From the NCBI GenBank assembly GCA_964019425.1, contig OZ025827.1, positions 434,001 to 498,000 on the forward strand: 64,000 nt of DNA, read 5' to 3'. Under the pieces are notes generated by a model. The model was not told the origin of the DNA, did no database searches, and worked only from the letters and a program-made list of their open reading frames with translations. The stretch is from Flectonema sp. DT1601. Lineage: Eukaryota > Euglenozoa > Diplonemea > Diplonemida > Diplonemidae. Below are positions 1 to 11,957 of this stretch, in pieces (positions within the stretch are counted from its first letter, which is position 1; each line of letters starts with the position of its first letter). The translations under genes and the position numbers were made by a program.

Positions 1-48
1 ACAAACAAAAGTGGGGAAGAGAAGATCTTTGAGTCTGTTGACACACAT

Positions 49-1434
49 TTAATCAGGGCTTCTACTAATTGCGAGTCTATCTTCGATAATTCGAAGTCGT
101 TCTTTAACAAAGCTCTGTTCATTCAGAATTCTTTCTTGTCCTTCGATAATCTTTTGAAGTTGCATTCCGAAATCAAATCCCTTTTGTGATGACAAGATAG
201 GAGGGACTATTGGCTCATATGCTGATGCTGTTTGTTGTTTTCGTATTGGAGAAGGAGACGTGATCAATTGAGACTCGTCAGCCCCTCTCAAAATCAATTT
301 AATATCATGCAGTTCATGACGTATAACAGAAATATCAGGCGCCTTTATATCTTCTGCGAATAGTAAATGTTCTCTGCGGGCTCGTCGAAAGGCATGACAA
401 GCATGTTTTATTTCAACCCAAAGACACTCTTTTCTCTTTTTACTTTTCGCTACTTTATATCTCAGATACAATGTAACAACATTTAGAGCGCAGTATTCTC
501 TTCTAGTAGACATGCTACCCTCGACCAAGAAATCGACAGCCTTTTGTTGCCTGCTGGATAGCGTCATGAAAGAAGAGGCAACATTAACAAGTGCCGCAGA
601 GGAAACCAATCCATGAGTCGCTGACAGACAGGCTACTAATCTACCGAGATTTGTAGTTGGTGAAATATCACCGTAACCAACCGTAGTCATAGTAATAAAT
701 GTTAACCACATTGAGTCTTCAAATGACAGTGTTCCCCTTTCAGCTATATACATCGCAAGAGATAACAAAAACCAACCCACGACAGTAATAGAGCTCATCA
801 TCGAAGCAGGGTGAGTATACATCCAACTTCTAACAGCCAACAACTTGCTGGTCTGAATCCGACTTACAAAACAAACAATCCTTCCTCCTTGATTATTAAA
901 CCATGATTCAGATCGAAGGACAAGAAACAATGTGTAGGCTCTCAGCAGTGAAAGAAGTCCCAACAAGTAAGAATTGTTCCAAAAAAGTACAAAACCAGGT
1001 GGCTCATGCAACAACAAAATAGCACATTCTTGAAGATATTTTGGAAACTGATGACTCTCCATGAGAGTGACGTTTCGCCACAGGAGATCAAAATAAGAAA
1101 GATTCTTAATACGAAGGTTGTACCACTCTGTCACTACACAAAGTTGACAAATCACAAGAACCGATTGAGCTCCAACAATTATGTGATAGCGTACGTCATC
1201 TCTATTACCATCAGAATCCACTAAATACTCCGCATCAGGGTGTAATATTCCAAAGACCTGAACCAACATCAACACCAACTGAATCATCGCAAGAGTCGCC
1301 AGAAGCCTCGCGTTCTTCCTTCTGAATTGAAAGTCTTCCCAATCTTCTTTCACTCCTTTGATAGTTTTTTTAGACATCTTTTTCATCAACTTCTCCTTAT
1401 CGACGATTGCATTTATTAGGACCTTTCGAGTCAT
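49..1434 (-). CDS. SK-type (small-conductance Ca2+-activated) K+ channel
   Basis: A 461-residue plasma-membrane potassium channel subunit. Hydrophobic segments lie near residues 43-66, 83-108 and 150-170, followed by an S5-like segment (about 210-232), a pore helix and the filter motif TVGYGD, then an S6-like helix. After S6 a basic helical stretch (KSKKRKE, FRRARREH) takes the place of the calmodulin-binding domain of SK channels, and the C-terminus is predicted coiled coil. The S4-like segment carries few arginines, as in SK rather than Kv channels. In the family, Ca2+-calmodulin opens the pore and K+ leaves the cell. The ATG lies 11 nt below a pyrimidine-rich tract ending in ACAG, a likely cis- or trans-splice acceptor. 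The filter is clear; the SK subfamily rests on overall layout, so another six-TM K+ channel remains possible. Confidence 0.82.
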   Translation of the reverse strand: MTRKVLINAIVDKEKLMKKMSKKTIKGVKEDWEDFQFRRKNARLLATLAMIQLVLMLVQVFGILHPDAEYLVDSDGNRDDVRYHIIVGAQSVLVICQLCVVTEWYNLRIKNLSYFDLLWRNVTLMESHQFPKYLQECAILLLHEPPGFVLFWNNSYLLGLLSLLRAYTLFLVLRSESWFNNQGGRIVCFVSRIQTSKLLAVRSWMYTHPASMMSSITVVGWFLLSLAMYIAERGTLSFEDSMWLTFITMTTVGYGDISPTTNLGRLVACLSATHGLVSSAALVNVASSFMTLSSRQQKAVDFLVEGSMSTRREYCALNVVTLYLRYKVAKSKKRKECLWVEIKHACHAFRRARREHLLFAEDIKAPDISVIRHELHDIKLILRGADESQLITSPSPIRKQQTASAYEPIVPPILSSQKGFDFGMQLQKIIEGQERILNEQSFVKERLRIIEDRLAISRSPD

Positions 1435-2033
1435 TGCTTCTGATCCTGTAAAAAATAAAACAGTTAAAGAAAGACTGTGTGTTGTTTACTTATTATGAAG
1501 TATAGTGTGTGTTGTATTACAATTCTTTTTTTCTGGGAAGAAAAAAAAAGAGAGGTTGGGGAAATACCCCCTTGACTGGTGTGGTTCGCCTTAAAATCTT
1601 TTTATCGTAACAGAAATGACAGAAGACCCCCCCTCATGCTTTTCAGAAGCTTCCCATTCCCAGAGTCGGTCTACTACCAATCGAACTTGACACATGTGTT
1701 GATGGTGATGGTGTTGACTGAATACCCAAAACTGCCTTACTTTGCCCAGCTTTACCGGGAATCGAACTTACCGTCGACACTGTCATTTTATGGATGTGGG
1801 CTGTGCTCCAGTAGTAAAATTTTCAACTAAAACATTAATCACAATCACAGTTAGGAATGCTAGGGTAACTCATATTGTTTAGCGCTGGATGATAATTGGA
1901 CTTCTATAAGACTACACACAACTAATAAAATAAAATATTATCTGAAATGAAATTATTCCCCCTAGTATCCCCAAGGGTGTTCGTAGTTTTCTCTAATAAC
2001 AAACATCTCACATGTATTGAATAGGGTGAACCA
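1435..2033. other. Intergenic spacer between two minus-strand genes
   Basis: About 600 bp with no supported gene. It holds the acceptor-like tract of the K+ channel gene at its left edge, and short A-rich runs. Two short stretches resembling a tRNA B box do not fold into a T arm. Confidence 0.6.
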
Positions 2034-3572
2034 CTACAGGTCTCCTATAATGGAATTGACAAACTCTGCCAGTATAAAATTATTATAATGTGCTTGGTCA
2101 GAAGACGTATGACCCATTCCTACAGTCATATTAAAAGATTCAATGAGTTGTAGATTCTCATGTTTGGGAAGTGCTTCTCTTGCTGCAGCGTTGAATATAA
2201 ATAGTCGTGGGTCTGTACGCCAATCCTTTACTCCAACTGGGAAACCAGTTCGGGTATCAGGATATTTAGGTGCCATGATCCATCGTATCTTCTTACCTTC
2301 ATCCAAGTAAGACTGAATACAATTGACCTTCTCGCGTAGTACGCGTTCATACTTTGACAGTGACCAGTGCTTTCTAGAAGCCGGGTGCTGACCAAAGCCC
2401 AGAACAACAACAGAGTATCCTCCGTACTTACCACCGGGTTTACATTTCGACAGGTATGTGTCTTCAGTAAAAAAAACAGAAAATCGACCAATTTTGTGCA
2501 TGTGACTGCCCTTCACATTTTCAACGCATTTATTTTCCTTTGGGAATAGGAATTCGTGATAGTGGTTAGGGGAACTAATGTTCCTAACACAATCTGCCTG
2601 GTGACCTCTCAAAGTGTTTACGATTCCGAAATAAACAGCACGTAGCTGTGAGTCACCAGTAACTAGTATGCTTACTCTATCAGTGTTTTGAATTCCGTTT
2701 TGACGAGTTCCAGAAGGACTCCAACGAAAGTCTTCGTGCACCTGCCGAAGCCACTGAAACACAATCGGTTTGCGGGTTATTTTCTTAGATCTCACTTTTG
2801 TGTAAAGAGGTTTATCACTGGACAACTTCCAGCGACCAACAGAAGCAACGGATTCCGCTGTCGGAGATGAACAAACTAACGTTACATCACTATCTTCAGT
2901 AAGTTGACCTTGATGGAATGATGTCTTTCTTTGGATTGCTGACCGTGTCCCAGACTTCTTTAAAATTCCCGTTTTGAGGAGAGGAGGCCAGATATTTCTG
3001 ATTTCATCAATGCCATCAAAGTTCTTGTACAGTAATTCCACTGCTAAGTAGTATTGACCTTTACTTGTTAATTCAAAGTTGTGAATATATTTACAACCAG
3101 AACCAGATACAAAATGTGGGTCTGAGACAACTACTTCAGGTCCCCAAAACCGAACTCGGTACCAGTCGGGTCCATAAATATTACGAAGATAGGAGTTTGT
3201 GGTTTCATTTTTTGAAATATCTCTGTCGTAGTGAGGATCTGAAGTACACTGCTGCCTCACAAGTGAAAGACTGCCAACACACGAATCGGAAGAGTAACAC
3301 ATGGTTGCTTCGAAATTTGGTATCGTCTCGAGCTGGTAGCAGTTACTGTTTTGACTCTCTTGCTGGTCAACTATTGTTGTTAAAGGAATATTAGTTATCA
3401 GTCTTGTAGAATGTAAGACTTGCTTGTTAGGAGTCTGAGTCAGCTGCTCCACATTTTCGACGGTCAAATCATTGCCAGTGCTGTGGTGAAAATCAAGTAT
3501 CCCTCCACCAAAAACTAGTAGCAGTCCAGCACATATCGATACCGCGAGGATTACGTGTCGCTTTCCAGCCAT
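2034..3572 (-). CDS. Type II membrane PC-esterase / NXPE-like SGNH protein
   Basis: A 512-residue protein with a short basic N-terminus and one membrane anchor (about residues 8-26), so a Golgi or ER-lumen topology is likely. The C-terminal half looks like a PC-esterase (SGNH) domain: block I is VTGDSQLR near residue 300, with GDS giving the nucleophilic serine; a central GFGQH segment follows; and near the end DQAHY supplies the Asp-x-x-His pair. Families with this layout (NXPE, CASD1, plant TBL) acetylate or deacetylate glycans, or are uncharacterised. Several NxS/T sites sit in the lumenal part. NXPE is favoured over TBL by the tryptophan-rich section before GDS, but the substrate cannot be told. 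It lies in tandem with the K+ channel gene on the same strand. Confidence 0.72.
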   Translation of the reverse strand: MAGKRHVILAVSICAGLLLVFGGGILDFHHSTGNDLTVENVEQLTQTPNKQVLHSTRLITNIPLTTIVDQQESQNSNCYQLETIPNFEATMCYSSDSCVGSLSLVRQQCTSDPHYDRDISKNETTNSYLRNIYGPDWYRVRFWGPEVVVSDPHFVSGSGCKYIHNFELTSKGQYYLAVELLYKNFDGIDEIRNIWPPLLKTGILKKSGTRSAIQRKTSFHQGQLTEDSDVTLVCSSPTAESVASVGRWKLSSDKPLYTKVRSKKITRKPIVFQWLRQVHEDFRWSPSGTRQNGIQNTDRVSILVTGDSQLRAVYFGIVNTLRGHQADCVRNISSPNHYHEFLFPKENKCVENVKGSHMHKIGRFSVFFTEDTYLSKCKPGGKYGGYSVVVLGFGQHPASRKHWSLSKYERVLREKVNCIQSYLDEGKKIRWIMAPKYPDTRTGFPVGVKDWRTDPRLFIFNAAAREALPKHENLQLIESFNMTVGMGHTSSDQAHYNNFILAEFVNSIIGDL

Positions 3573-5080
3573 TTATTAATTTATATTACCTCCTCTCAAT
3601 AACAGATTGGATCCTTCTTCTTTACGTACTTCCTTACCTCACTTCATTCGTTTCCAACTGTGAGTCGCTGTGAAAGAGAATTTTAACAGGAAAATGAAAA
3701 GCAGCACAATTTCGCTTTCATACTATACAGTGATTTCCGACCACATAAGTTAGAATATGATTGGACTGAATAACGTGAAACAATTATTCTGCAACTTGAG
3801 AGAGTTTTATTTTCATCTCGTTGCAGTCCCCGAGAAATACCGAGGAACATGGAAAAAAGAGGAAACGCACAAAAAAAAAAAAGGGCATTGTCCAACGGAA
3901 GGTCATCAACATGTAACATCGGAGGCAGTTTCTGCATCCCAAGAGAAGTCAAACGACAATCAAAAAGACAACTTTATCAATAGTAAAGAAATTAAGAGCT
4001 AGTGGTGATATAAAGGAAAAAAAAGAGGGAGGGAAGGTAATTTGTTTTCCCGCAAAAAAACCTTGTGTGTCTTCCGTGTTCAACTTATTATTGGCCTTAC
4101 ACAGACTGATAATATGAACAGTGGAAATAACATAGGCAATACACCTTTAGGAACTTAGCAACTGCATTTCGCTCTCATAATTGATCGTTTTAGGCGCAAG
4201 AAATGAACAACTCAGAAATACTAAAAGCGAAAAATCGAAACAGTCGTAAAAAACCCATTAGATGAGGACGCGGGAAGGAAACAATTTGAATTATTTTTTT
4301 TTATCAGGTATCGCAGGCAAACATAATTTTTAAAAAAAGGAGAGGTAGTGGTGGTGATAGAGCCAAAGAGTTTTAAAATGACTGTTTTCTTTCTATCAAG
4401 TTGAGTAAGCAGAAGAGCATTAGATTTCAATTTGATTTGACAAGAAAAACAGAAACTTAAAAAAAAAAAAAAAAAAAAAAAAAACCAATGACCCAAGTGG
4501 AAAAACGTTTGCTGTAACATAATATTAAAAAAAATCAAAAACAAGTACAAGTACAAGTCCATATGAAAACGTTTCTATCAAATTCAACATCTAATGAAAG
4601 GATGATGGACAACTGCTTTGGGGGTCAACTGAAATATAAAAAAAAAAAAACGTTGGAGAAAAAAAGAATAGTAAGTAAGAGGCGGGAGAGATGGGACAAA
4701 ACCAGTAGAGAAGAAGTTTTGAGCTTTATGAGAGTTTACAATCCGACAATCATTCTTTTTGAGAAACTCAAAAAAAAAAAAGAATCGATCAACTTCACTA
4801 TTTCATATTTTTACTCAACTCTTTTTTGTTTTGTGAAAACCGATACAAAATCCTAAAAAAAGGAACAATTGAGTAACGCTGACACAATTCTCTTTCTACT
4901 TAACAATTGGTTTGTAAAAAAAAAAAAAAAGGTCCGATTAATCGAAATTATTTAGTTGTGTTGACAAGTAAAGAAAAATTATTTCAAAAGACACCCGCAT
5001 GTTGTAAAACACAACAGCAATGCAATGCTGTTGTTTGTTTGTTTGTTTTCGTTTTTACGAAAGTGAACAATTCCATTTAC
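3573..5080. other. Gene-poor AT-rich spacer
   Basis: About 1.5 kb with many A or T runs (the longest near 4459-4482) and no open frame with a protein-like composition. Short ORFs on both strands are lysine- or phenylalanine-rich products of these runs. I see no gene here. Confidence 0.6.
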
Positions 5081-8000
5081 TTAGTGGATAACTACTTCGA
5101 CGACGTTGTGTGAGTCGGGGCATTGCTCACGACAGCAAGGCGGGTTGGTTGTGGTAGTGCACTCACCGGGAGCCAAAGTGTCCGTCTTTGTCGCACAAGG
5201 TTTCTCCCCTTGAGAACACCAAATAATAGACCACTGATCGTAAACAGATACTTGTGTACCATCAAACTTAACTAATACTCTGTGGGAATGAGATTCAGCC
5301 ACTGATGAAGTCTTCTCAATCTGTGTTCTTACTCCCGCCTTCAGCTCTCTCAGTTCCTTCGGTGCTATTGAAATCACGTGATCGTGACCTCCTCCTTTCA
5401 ATCTCAATTCTGCTCCGTAGGCTGAGATTCTAATCTCTTCGAGAATCTTCTTCACGTGTTCATCTTCTTTGTTTACAACCATTTCTTGAAGTGCTTTTAC
5501 TTCTTTCCAAGAAGTAGAACCATGTTCATGAACAGGAAAGACTGGATACCTCTGTCTTATAGTACCTGGTATTCCCTGGACTTCAGGAATATTAATCCAG
5601 TGACCAGATGCTACGACTTCTCTTTCCTTTCCATTCTTATCCAAAACGTAAGTGAGACCACCTGAGGTGTCAGCGTTGTTCACATTTTTACGATCGTTGA
5701 ACATCGAAGCTGGAGTTCTGAAGTACAACTTGTGGCTGCTTCCGTTGTAAGCTTTTCCTTTCTTTCCATTTCTGCCACCAGTTGTTACTTCTTTAGCACC
5801 ACTATCACCAGAATGATAAATAATATTATATGGATTCCATTCAATTAGTGGATTCTGGTAGATTATCTCAAGAGGTATAGCATACGTCCATCTCTGAGTC
5901 CAGCATTTCTTGTACACACACTTTCCCGACGAAACGCTGCACATCGCCCGTTCAGATCCTTGTCCAAAGTCGCCTTTCCATTCTTTTCCGCACTCCTTTC
6001 TCGTCATTGATACACATCGTCATTGATACACATCGTCATTGATACACATCGTCATTGATACACATCGTCATTGATACACATCGTCATTGATACACATCGT
6101 CATTGATACACATCGTCATTGATACACATCGTCATTGATACACATCGTCATTGATACACATCGTCATTGATACACATCGTCATTGATACACATCGTCATT
6201 GATACACATCGTCATTGATACACATCGTCATTGATACACATCGTCATTGATACACATCGTCATTGATACACATCGTCATTGATACACATCGTCATTGATA
6301 CACATCGTCATTGATACACATCGTCATTGATACACATCGTCATTGATACACATCGTCATTGATACACATCGTCATTGATACACATCGTCATTGATACACA
6401 TCGTCATTGATACACATCGTCATTGATACACATCGTCATTGATACACATCGTCATTGATACACATCGTCATTGATACACATCGTCATTGATACACATCGT
6501 CATTGATACACATCGTCATTGATACACATCGTCATTGATACACATCGTCATTGATACACATCGTCATTGATACACATCGTCATTGATACACATCGTCATT
6601 GATACACATCGTCATTGATACACATCGTCATTGATACACATCGTCATTGATACACATCGTCATTGATACACATCGTCATTGATACACATCGTCATTGATA
6701 CACATCGTCATTGATACACATCGTCATTGATACACATCGTCATTGATACACATCGTCATTGATACACATCGTCATTGATACACATCGTCATTGATACACA
6801 TCGTCATTGATACACATCGTCATTGATACACATCGTCATTGATACACATCGTCATTGATACACATCGTCATTGATACACATCGTCATTGATACACATCGT
6901 CATTGATACACATCGTCATTGATACACATCGTCATTGATACACATCGTCATTGATACACATCGTCATTGATACACATCGTCATTGATACACATCGTCATT
7001 GATACACATCGTCATTGATACACATCGTCATTGATACACATCGTCATTGATACACATCGTCATTGATACACATCGTCATTGATACACATCGTCATTGATA
7101 CACATCGTCATTGATACACATCGTCATTGATACACATCGTCATTGATACACATCGTCATTGATACACATCGTCATTGATACACATCGTCATTGATACACA
7201 TCGTCATTGATACACATCGTCATTGATACACATCGTCATTGATACACATCGTCATTGATACACATCGTCATTGATACACATCGTCATTGATACACATCGT
7301 CATTGATACACATCGTCATTGATACACATCGTCATTGATACACATCGTCATTGATACACATCGTCATTGATACACATCGTCATTGATACACATCGTCATT
7401 GATACACATCGTCATTGATACACATCGTCATTGATACACATTCTGCCTCTCGTTTTAGGTCGTCGGCCGTCTTTTCGTTCACAAATGACGGGTCGAACTC
7501 CGCACATACCTGTTTGTTTGTTTTGTAATAGAGTGAAAGAAAACATTTGACTAATTCATAAACACAATAAGTAGGTCGATCACATGAAGAACACATACCG
7601 TCTGGGGGCTGATTTTCTTGTTAGTAGTCTGTGCAGCGAACATGTAGCCATCGTTAAAAGATCTCTTACGTTGAGTGTTACCCATGGCATCCTTTTCTGC
7701 TAAATTGTAGTACCTGTTGTAGAACGCCGTGTTTAAAACTTTCCCGTTGTTGTCTTCGCATTTGAAACCAAATGAGTTGTCCAAAAGGTTTCCCTTCGGA
7801 CCATCGAATCCAGGAATTTTACCCATAACGTAATCGAGGTAACTATCTTTTACTTTATCCTTAGGCCATGGGTCAACAGGATCGAAATCTGCTTCACTAG
7901 TGGGATTGAACTCAAATATCGGTGCCGGAGTACTTTCCATCTCCTCCATTGTCGCTGGTAGAGTCTGTCTGAATTGGTTGTGAACGTCGTTAACTACTCT

Positions 8001-10604
8001 CATCCTCGCTATTGGAATGTCGTAATCTAATCTTTTACAAGAAATTCTATAAAACCACTGAGCCACAATCGGCTCAAATGTATCCTCTCCGTCGGTACGC
8101 ATTCCTCTGAAAGCCGTCGGCAAGAATGGCAAATTTTCTAAATTGTTCTTCTGCCCGGAGTTCACGAGGTAATTCATTTTCTCATTCAAATCAGTCCACG
8201 AGTCCGCGTCAATGTGGTGTCTCTCTGAAGAGAACGGTTCAGCAATATTCTCTTGGCTTTCAGTCCAAGCCCCTGTTGGGTTGTTTGATTTTTCAATTGT
8301 TTTTGTCACAAATAAACTGTCAAATACAAAATAGTAAATTAATAATTTTCTTGAATTCAAATCTAAAAGAAAGAATCGCTTGTAAGTAACTACATACCTT
8401 CAAGATAACAAAGAATCGGTCTGAAGTATGGTCTGTAGTCACGGTGGGTTACGTTCTGAGTTTTGAAGGCACGGAAGTACTCCCTCATCTCATCAATTTG
8501 ATTTGGTACAGAGCCAGCGTTTAAAACCGATGGCGGAACTGGTGCAGGTTCAATCGGTTTTGATTCTGGTGGCCAAGTGTTGGTATATTCATTAACACTA
8601 AGAGTATCATTCGGTTCTAGAAGAGAGAAGTCATTGTGACGAGTAGTGAATTGGACTCCATTTAAAACAGCTTCAAACTCACCCATACCAATTGTGTGAT
8701 GAGTGTTAGCGTGATTGTGAGAAGCTGCTGCTCCTCCTTCAGAGTATGATGCTGTGTGATAAGCATTTGATCCACCCCTCACTGACCTGACTACTGACAG
8801 ACCAGACTGTCCTTCAGAACGTGTTCGCTGAGCCATATGAACTTCCATTGATATCAGTTGCCTTCCAATCGCTGCAACAGTTCCTTTCAGTTTCTGAACA
8901 GTCGCACTATCAACTTCCTGCCTTCCACTAATTCCATATTTCGACGGATCGTACAAAGGACATGTTGCTAACACTTCCTCTGTTGGATTCAACACCATCA
9001 CCATTATCTTCATAGCCTTTCCTTTAACACCATTCTTGAACTGACCTGGGCCTGGGTATGCCACATCTGGATCCCAACAATTTATCTTCCTATCTGGGTT
9101 GATGTCCCCCTCAACATCAGACCCAAAAAATCGAGGACCAGACTTGTCAGCTACTAAAGTATAATTTTTACCAGCTGCTTCCAATGCTGAAAAGTCCTGC
9201 AGGGATGCAAGGAGCGTCGAACGGTCAAAATCGCATTCTGCGAAAGCCTGTTTTGGTTTATTTTTATTATTCCGATCACAGATTCTGTCAACTTGGTAGT
9301 AACTGTGTGAATTCATAAGAAAGAGGATGAGAGAATACTTCACAAAGACAAACCTTTTCATCCTCAAATTCGTATAGGGTTGTAAAGATACCTCCATTTC
9401 TCCAAAAGACAATGGTGTCACCCTTGTAAGCCAGCATCGGTTCCCTAGTCATCTGAGCACCCCAACGGCAGTTAGGGTCGTCAATCTCCGAGCGAGTCAT
9501 CATACTGGCGGCATCCTTATTTGCAGATCCCCCTCTCCATGCGGGTCCACCGACAGTGCATTTGTTGACGAGGTTTCCACCTACTCTATGAACGTATCTC
9601 GTGACAGGGACATACACGTCTGTTACATTCGGTTCAATAGTACAGTAACCATCTCTTCCTGTAGTAGAGTTCATATCTGATATGGTTCTGTTTAATATTT
9701 CAACTGAGTTAGTGATCTCCTTTAATTCTGTTGATGTGCTTCCACAACTACTGCACTGTTTCGTATTGTTAACATCGACAATCGTCTTATTCAGTTCTTG
9801 AATTCGATCAGCAAGTTGCATGACGTCAGTCGAGTTGGTTGACATCGAGCAGGTGACACACTTTGAACTGTTCACATCCATGATTGTTTCATTAAGCTCC
9901 TTAATTTGATCCACAAGCTGCATGACATTTGTCACATTAGCTGATATGGATTGGCTTGAGCAAGAAGAACACTTTGAACTGTTCACATCCGAGATTGTTC
10001 TATTCAGCTCTTTGATTTGATCTATGATGTACATGACATCCGTTGAATTAGTTGGAATAGATTGAGTTGAATAGTTTGAACACATCCGATTCACATCCGA
10101 GATTGTTTCGTTGAGAACTTGGATTTGGTTGGCAAGCTCCTGGATATCTATTGTAGGCTCTTGCGGCTGCTGTGGCATGATGCTTCCCGAAGTATCGCAC
10201 TTCGTGCAGTTAAACAGCTTTGCTATGAGTGCGTCAACTCCATCTAGACGTTGTTCTGTTTCTATCTTTTGCTTCTCCAGCATTTCAATCCGCTCTCTCA
10301 ACTCCGAAGTGAGGGATCGAATCCACCTGATGCCGTTACTCCATTTGATAGTTCCCATTCTGTTGTCATAGTCACCAGTTATCTTTAACGTTTGAAGGAT
10401 TCCATCTGTTGGTGTTACCAACCTGCTATCTATCACTGATGCGGTTCCATACTTTGACGTCATCTGACACCCGATAACTGAGACTCTCATTACATCCTCT
10501 GTTGCTGCATCGTACCAATCACCAGACATGTCTTCGCATTGACCAAATGCTGCTCCCATCAAACTGAGAGTCAGTATCGCTGATGTCACGAGCGATACCT
10601 TCAT
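5081..10604 (-). CDS. Large secreted multi-exon protein: N-glycosylation repeats, cupredoxin-like region, HxH modules
   Basis: Exons read as 10604-9354, 9247-8398, 8272-7599 and 7509-7441, then a 16-bp satellite, then 6000-5081. The introns (106, 125 and 89 nt) are GT-AG and keep frame at phases 0, 1 and 0. The N-terminus is a signal peptide (about residues 1-21). Residues about 150-310 hold five imperfect repeats of the type ELN-x-TI-x-DVN with CxxC pairs and many NxS/T sequons. A stretch with GDTIVFWRNGG, FEDEKAFAECDFD and a following Cys/Gly region resembles a plastocyanin-type cupredoxin split by intron 1. Two later sections share an HxH...L..G...T...H pattern (HNHANTHHT; GHDHVISI with SHSHRV). 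About 1,260 residues would result without the satellite. No known full-length family is recognised; cell-surface or matrix metal binding is a guess. The satellite brings stops in every frame, so as assembled the gene is broken unless the array is removed. Confidence 0.6.
6001..7440. repeat. Perfect 16-bp minisatellite, 90 copies
   Basis: The unit TCGTCATTGATACACA (plus strand) repeats head to tail exactly 90 times over 1,440 bp with no visible variant. It sits between coding sequence of the large secreted gene. One unit alone would link the two flanking coding parts in one frame (E-C-V-S-M-T-R-K-E). Because 16 is not a multiple of 3, an array passes through all frames and meets TGA every 48 bp. 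The lack of variants points to very recent expansion or to an assembly artefact; the true copy number is uncertain. Confidence 0.97.
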
Positions 10605-10879
10605 CGTTTTTAGTGAGTAAAAAAACCTATTCTGTAAAAAAGCTTAGTGGACGTGGAAATTGTGAAACAACACCCGCCAACGTTAATAACCCGAGAAACA
10701 CATGACTTTCTTTTTTTCTTTTTTTTTTTCCTTTGTTGCTTTTTTTATTCCACTAAATGCATTATAACAAGTAATTAGCTACGCAATCTTTTTGCACCTG
10801 ATAAAAGAAAGAAGATAGAAAACAATTCACTCGGTACTAATCAACCACTCTTTTGTGAGGGTGGTTGGTTTGTTGATAA
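10605..10879. promoter_or_regulatory. 5' flank of the secreted-protein gene with acceptor-like tract
   Basis: On the minus strand a T-rich tract ending in TTTTTTACAG (AG at 10633-10632) lies 27 nt above the ATG. It could be a trans-splice acceptor or end a 5'-UTR intron. Further out are T/A runs and no gene. Confidence 0.4.
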
Positions 10880-11650
10880 TGGGATAGGGGCAAGTGCAAC
10901 ATTTGCGGTGAGATTAGGATGAAGAATGGAGGCTCAGGGAAGAAAAACGCTACCTGCGGTAACACTTGCGTATGCATCACAACCTCCCAGGAAGCGGGAA
11001 GCCTAAGGAGTTGGGTAACACATGGCACTTCCACCACTGATCTGTGTGTTTTAAAAGACTTGGTATGTTAACCATTGAATTTCTCTAGAATCATCAAGTG
11101 TTTGTACAATGTCTCACACCAACAGAGCATGATGGACAAAATAGCTGTGTTCTTCTGCCAAAATAAGATAGCCCTGCAAGTGGTTGAAGATCCAACTTTC
11201 ACTGGCATTACGTCTGCACCTGCAGGTACGCGAAGGAGTCTGCTTGCCCACATTGAGAAGCTTGGGAATACCTGCCGTCAGAAGTTGCTTAAGCGGTTTG
11301 AAGGCGATGATGTTAGAATTATGTTTGATGGGGCGACACTACCTGGAAAGCGACGAGTGCTGAACTTCAGTATTCACAATGGCCACATGGCCCTGTTTTT
11401 TAGAAGTGTAGTAGTTACTAGTTTTTCTGCTGCAGATACCTTGAAGGTACTTCGAAGCATCACTACTGAGCTACTTGAAGCTAATGTTGTCCCACTTGCC
11501 TTCTGTGCTGACAATGCAAAGAGCATGCAGAATGCCCTGAAGGAAGCAGCACTTCCAGTTAGTATGTATCTAAAAAAACAAACATTACCTGCTGCCCAAC
11601 ATTTTACAAACCAAGATTTAATAAACCATTACAGAGATGGAGAGTCTTGA
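10880..11650 (+). pseudogene. hAT-type transposase fragment with degenerate BED finger
   Basis: An open frame from about 11080 to 11650 reads like the DUF659/catalytic start of hAT transposases: DKIAVFFCQNKIALQVVEDP, then DGATLPGKRRVLNFSIHNG, then a helix ending in the Asp-Asn pair ADNAKSM. The frame has no early ATG (the first, as MMDK, is near 11132). About 200 bp upstream another frame gives KCNICGEI followed by an R-S-W-V-T-H stretch, like a decayed BED zinc finger. The C-terminal half (RNase H end and dimerisation domain) is missing. It is a broken DNA transposon and no terminal repeats were found. Confidence 0.6.
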
Positions 11651-11885
11651 AGGCTCTGGTAAGCAGGACTGGCGACGCGGGATGAACCGAGAGCTGACTT
11701 AAGGTGTCCGAGTGGTCGTACAGGTACTCACATCTGCTGGAGCAATATCGATGCTTCCGTTGTCTTCCCTGGCAGTTTTTTTTTAAAATAACACTTGTTC
11801 TTTCCCTGTTATCCAAATACTCTGCCAAAATTACAACACAATTAAAACAGGTTTGTCTTGCTTTTTTTCCGTTACCTGTTCCACA
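11651..11885. other. Unassigned sequence between hAT fragment and LINE fragment
   Basis: About 235 bp with no clear coding or repeat identity; it ends where a 32-bp-repeat piece begins. Confidence 0.4.
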
Positions 11886-11957
11886 AAGTTTTAAAAAACC
11901 GCCAGCTCCACACACAAAGTTTTAAAAAACCTGCCAGCTCCACACACAAAGTTTCAA
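11886..11957. repeat. Two units of the 32-bp repeat joined to the LINE fragment
   Basis: About two copies of the unit with core CCTGCCAGCTCCACACACAA. They meet the minus-strand LINE fragment at the point where the other LINE copy continues into its RT domain, so the array replaced or truncated that copy. Confidence 0.8.

Noticed and set aside
1660-1775. tRNA gene or tRNA-derived SINE on the minus strand
   Set aside because: Two GTTCGATT-like B boxes about 80 bp apart are visible, but flanking bases do not pair as a T stem and no acceptor stem or A box lines up.
4221-5113. Small ORFs in the 3.6-5.1 kb spacer
   Set aside because: Compositions are dominated by Lys or Phe from homopolymer runs; no start context or family features.
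6001-7440. CRISPR-like array
   Set aside because: No spacers; units are directly adjacent and identical.
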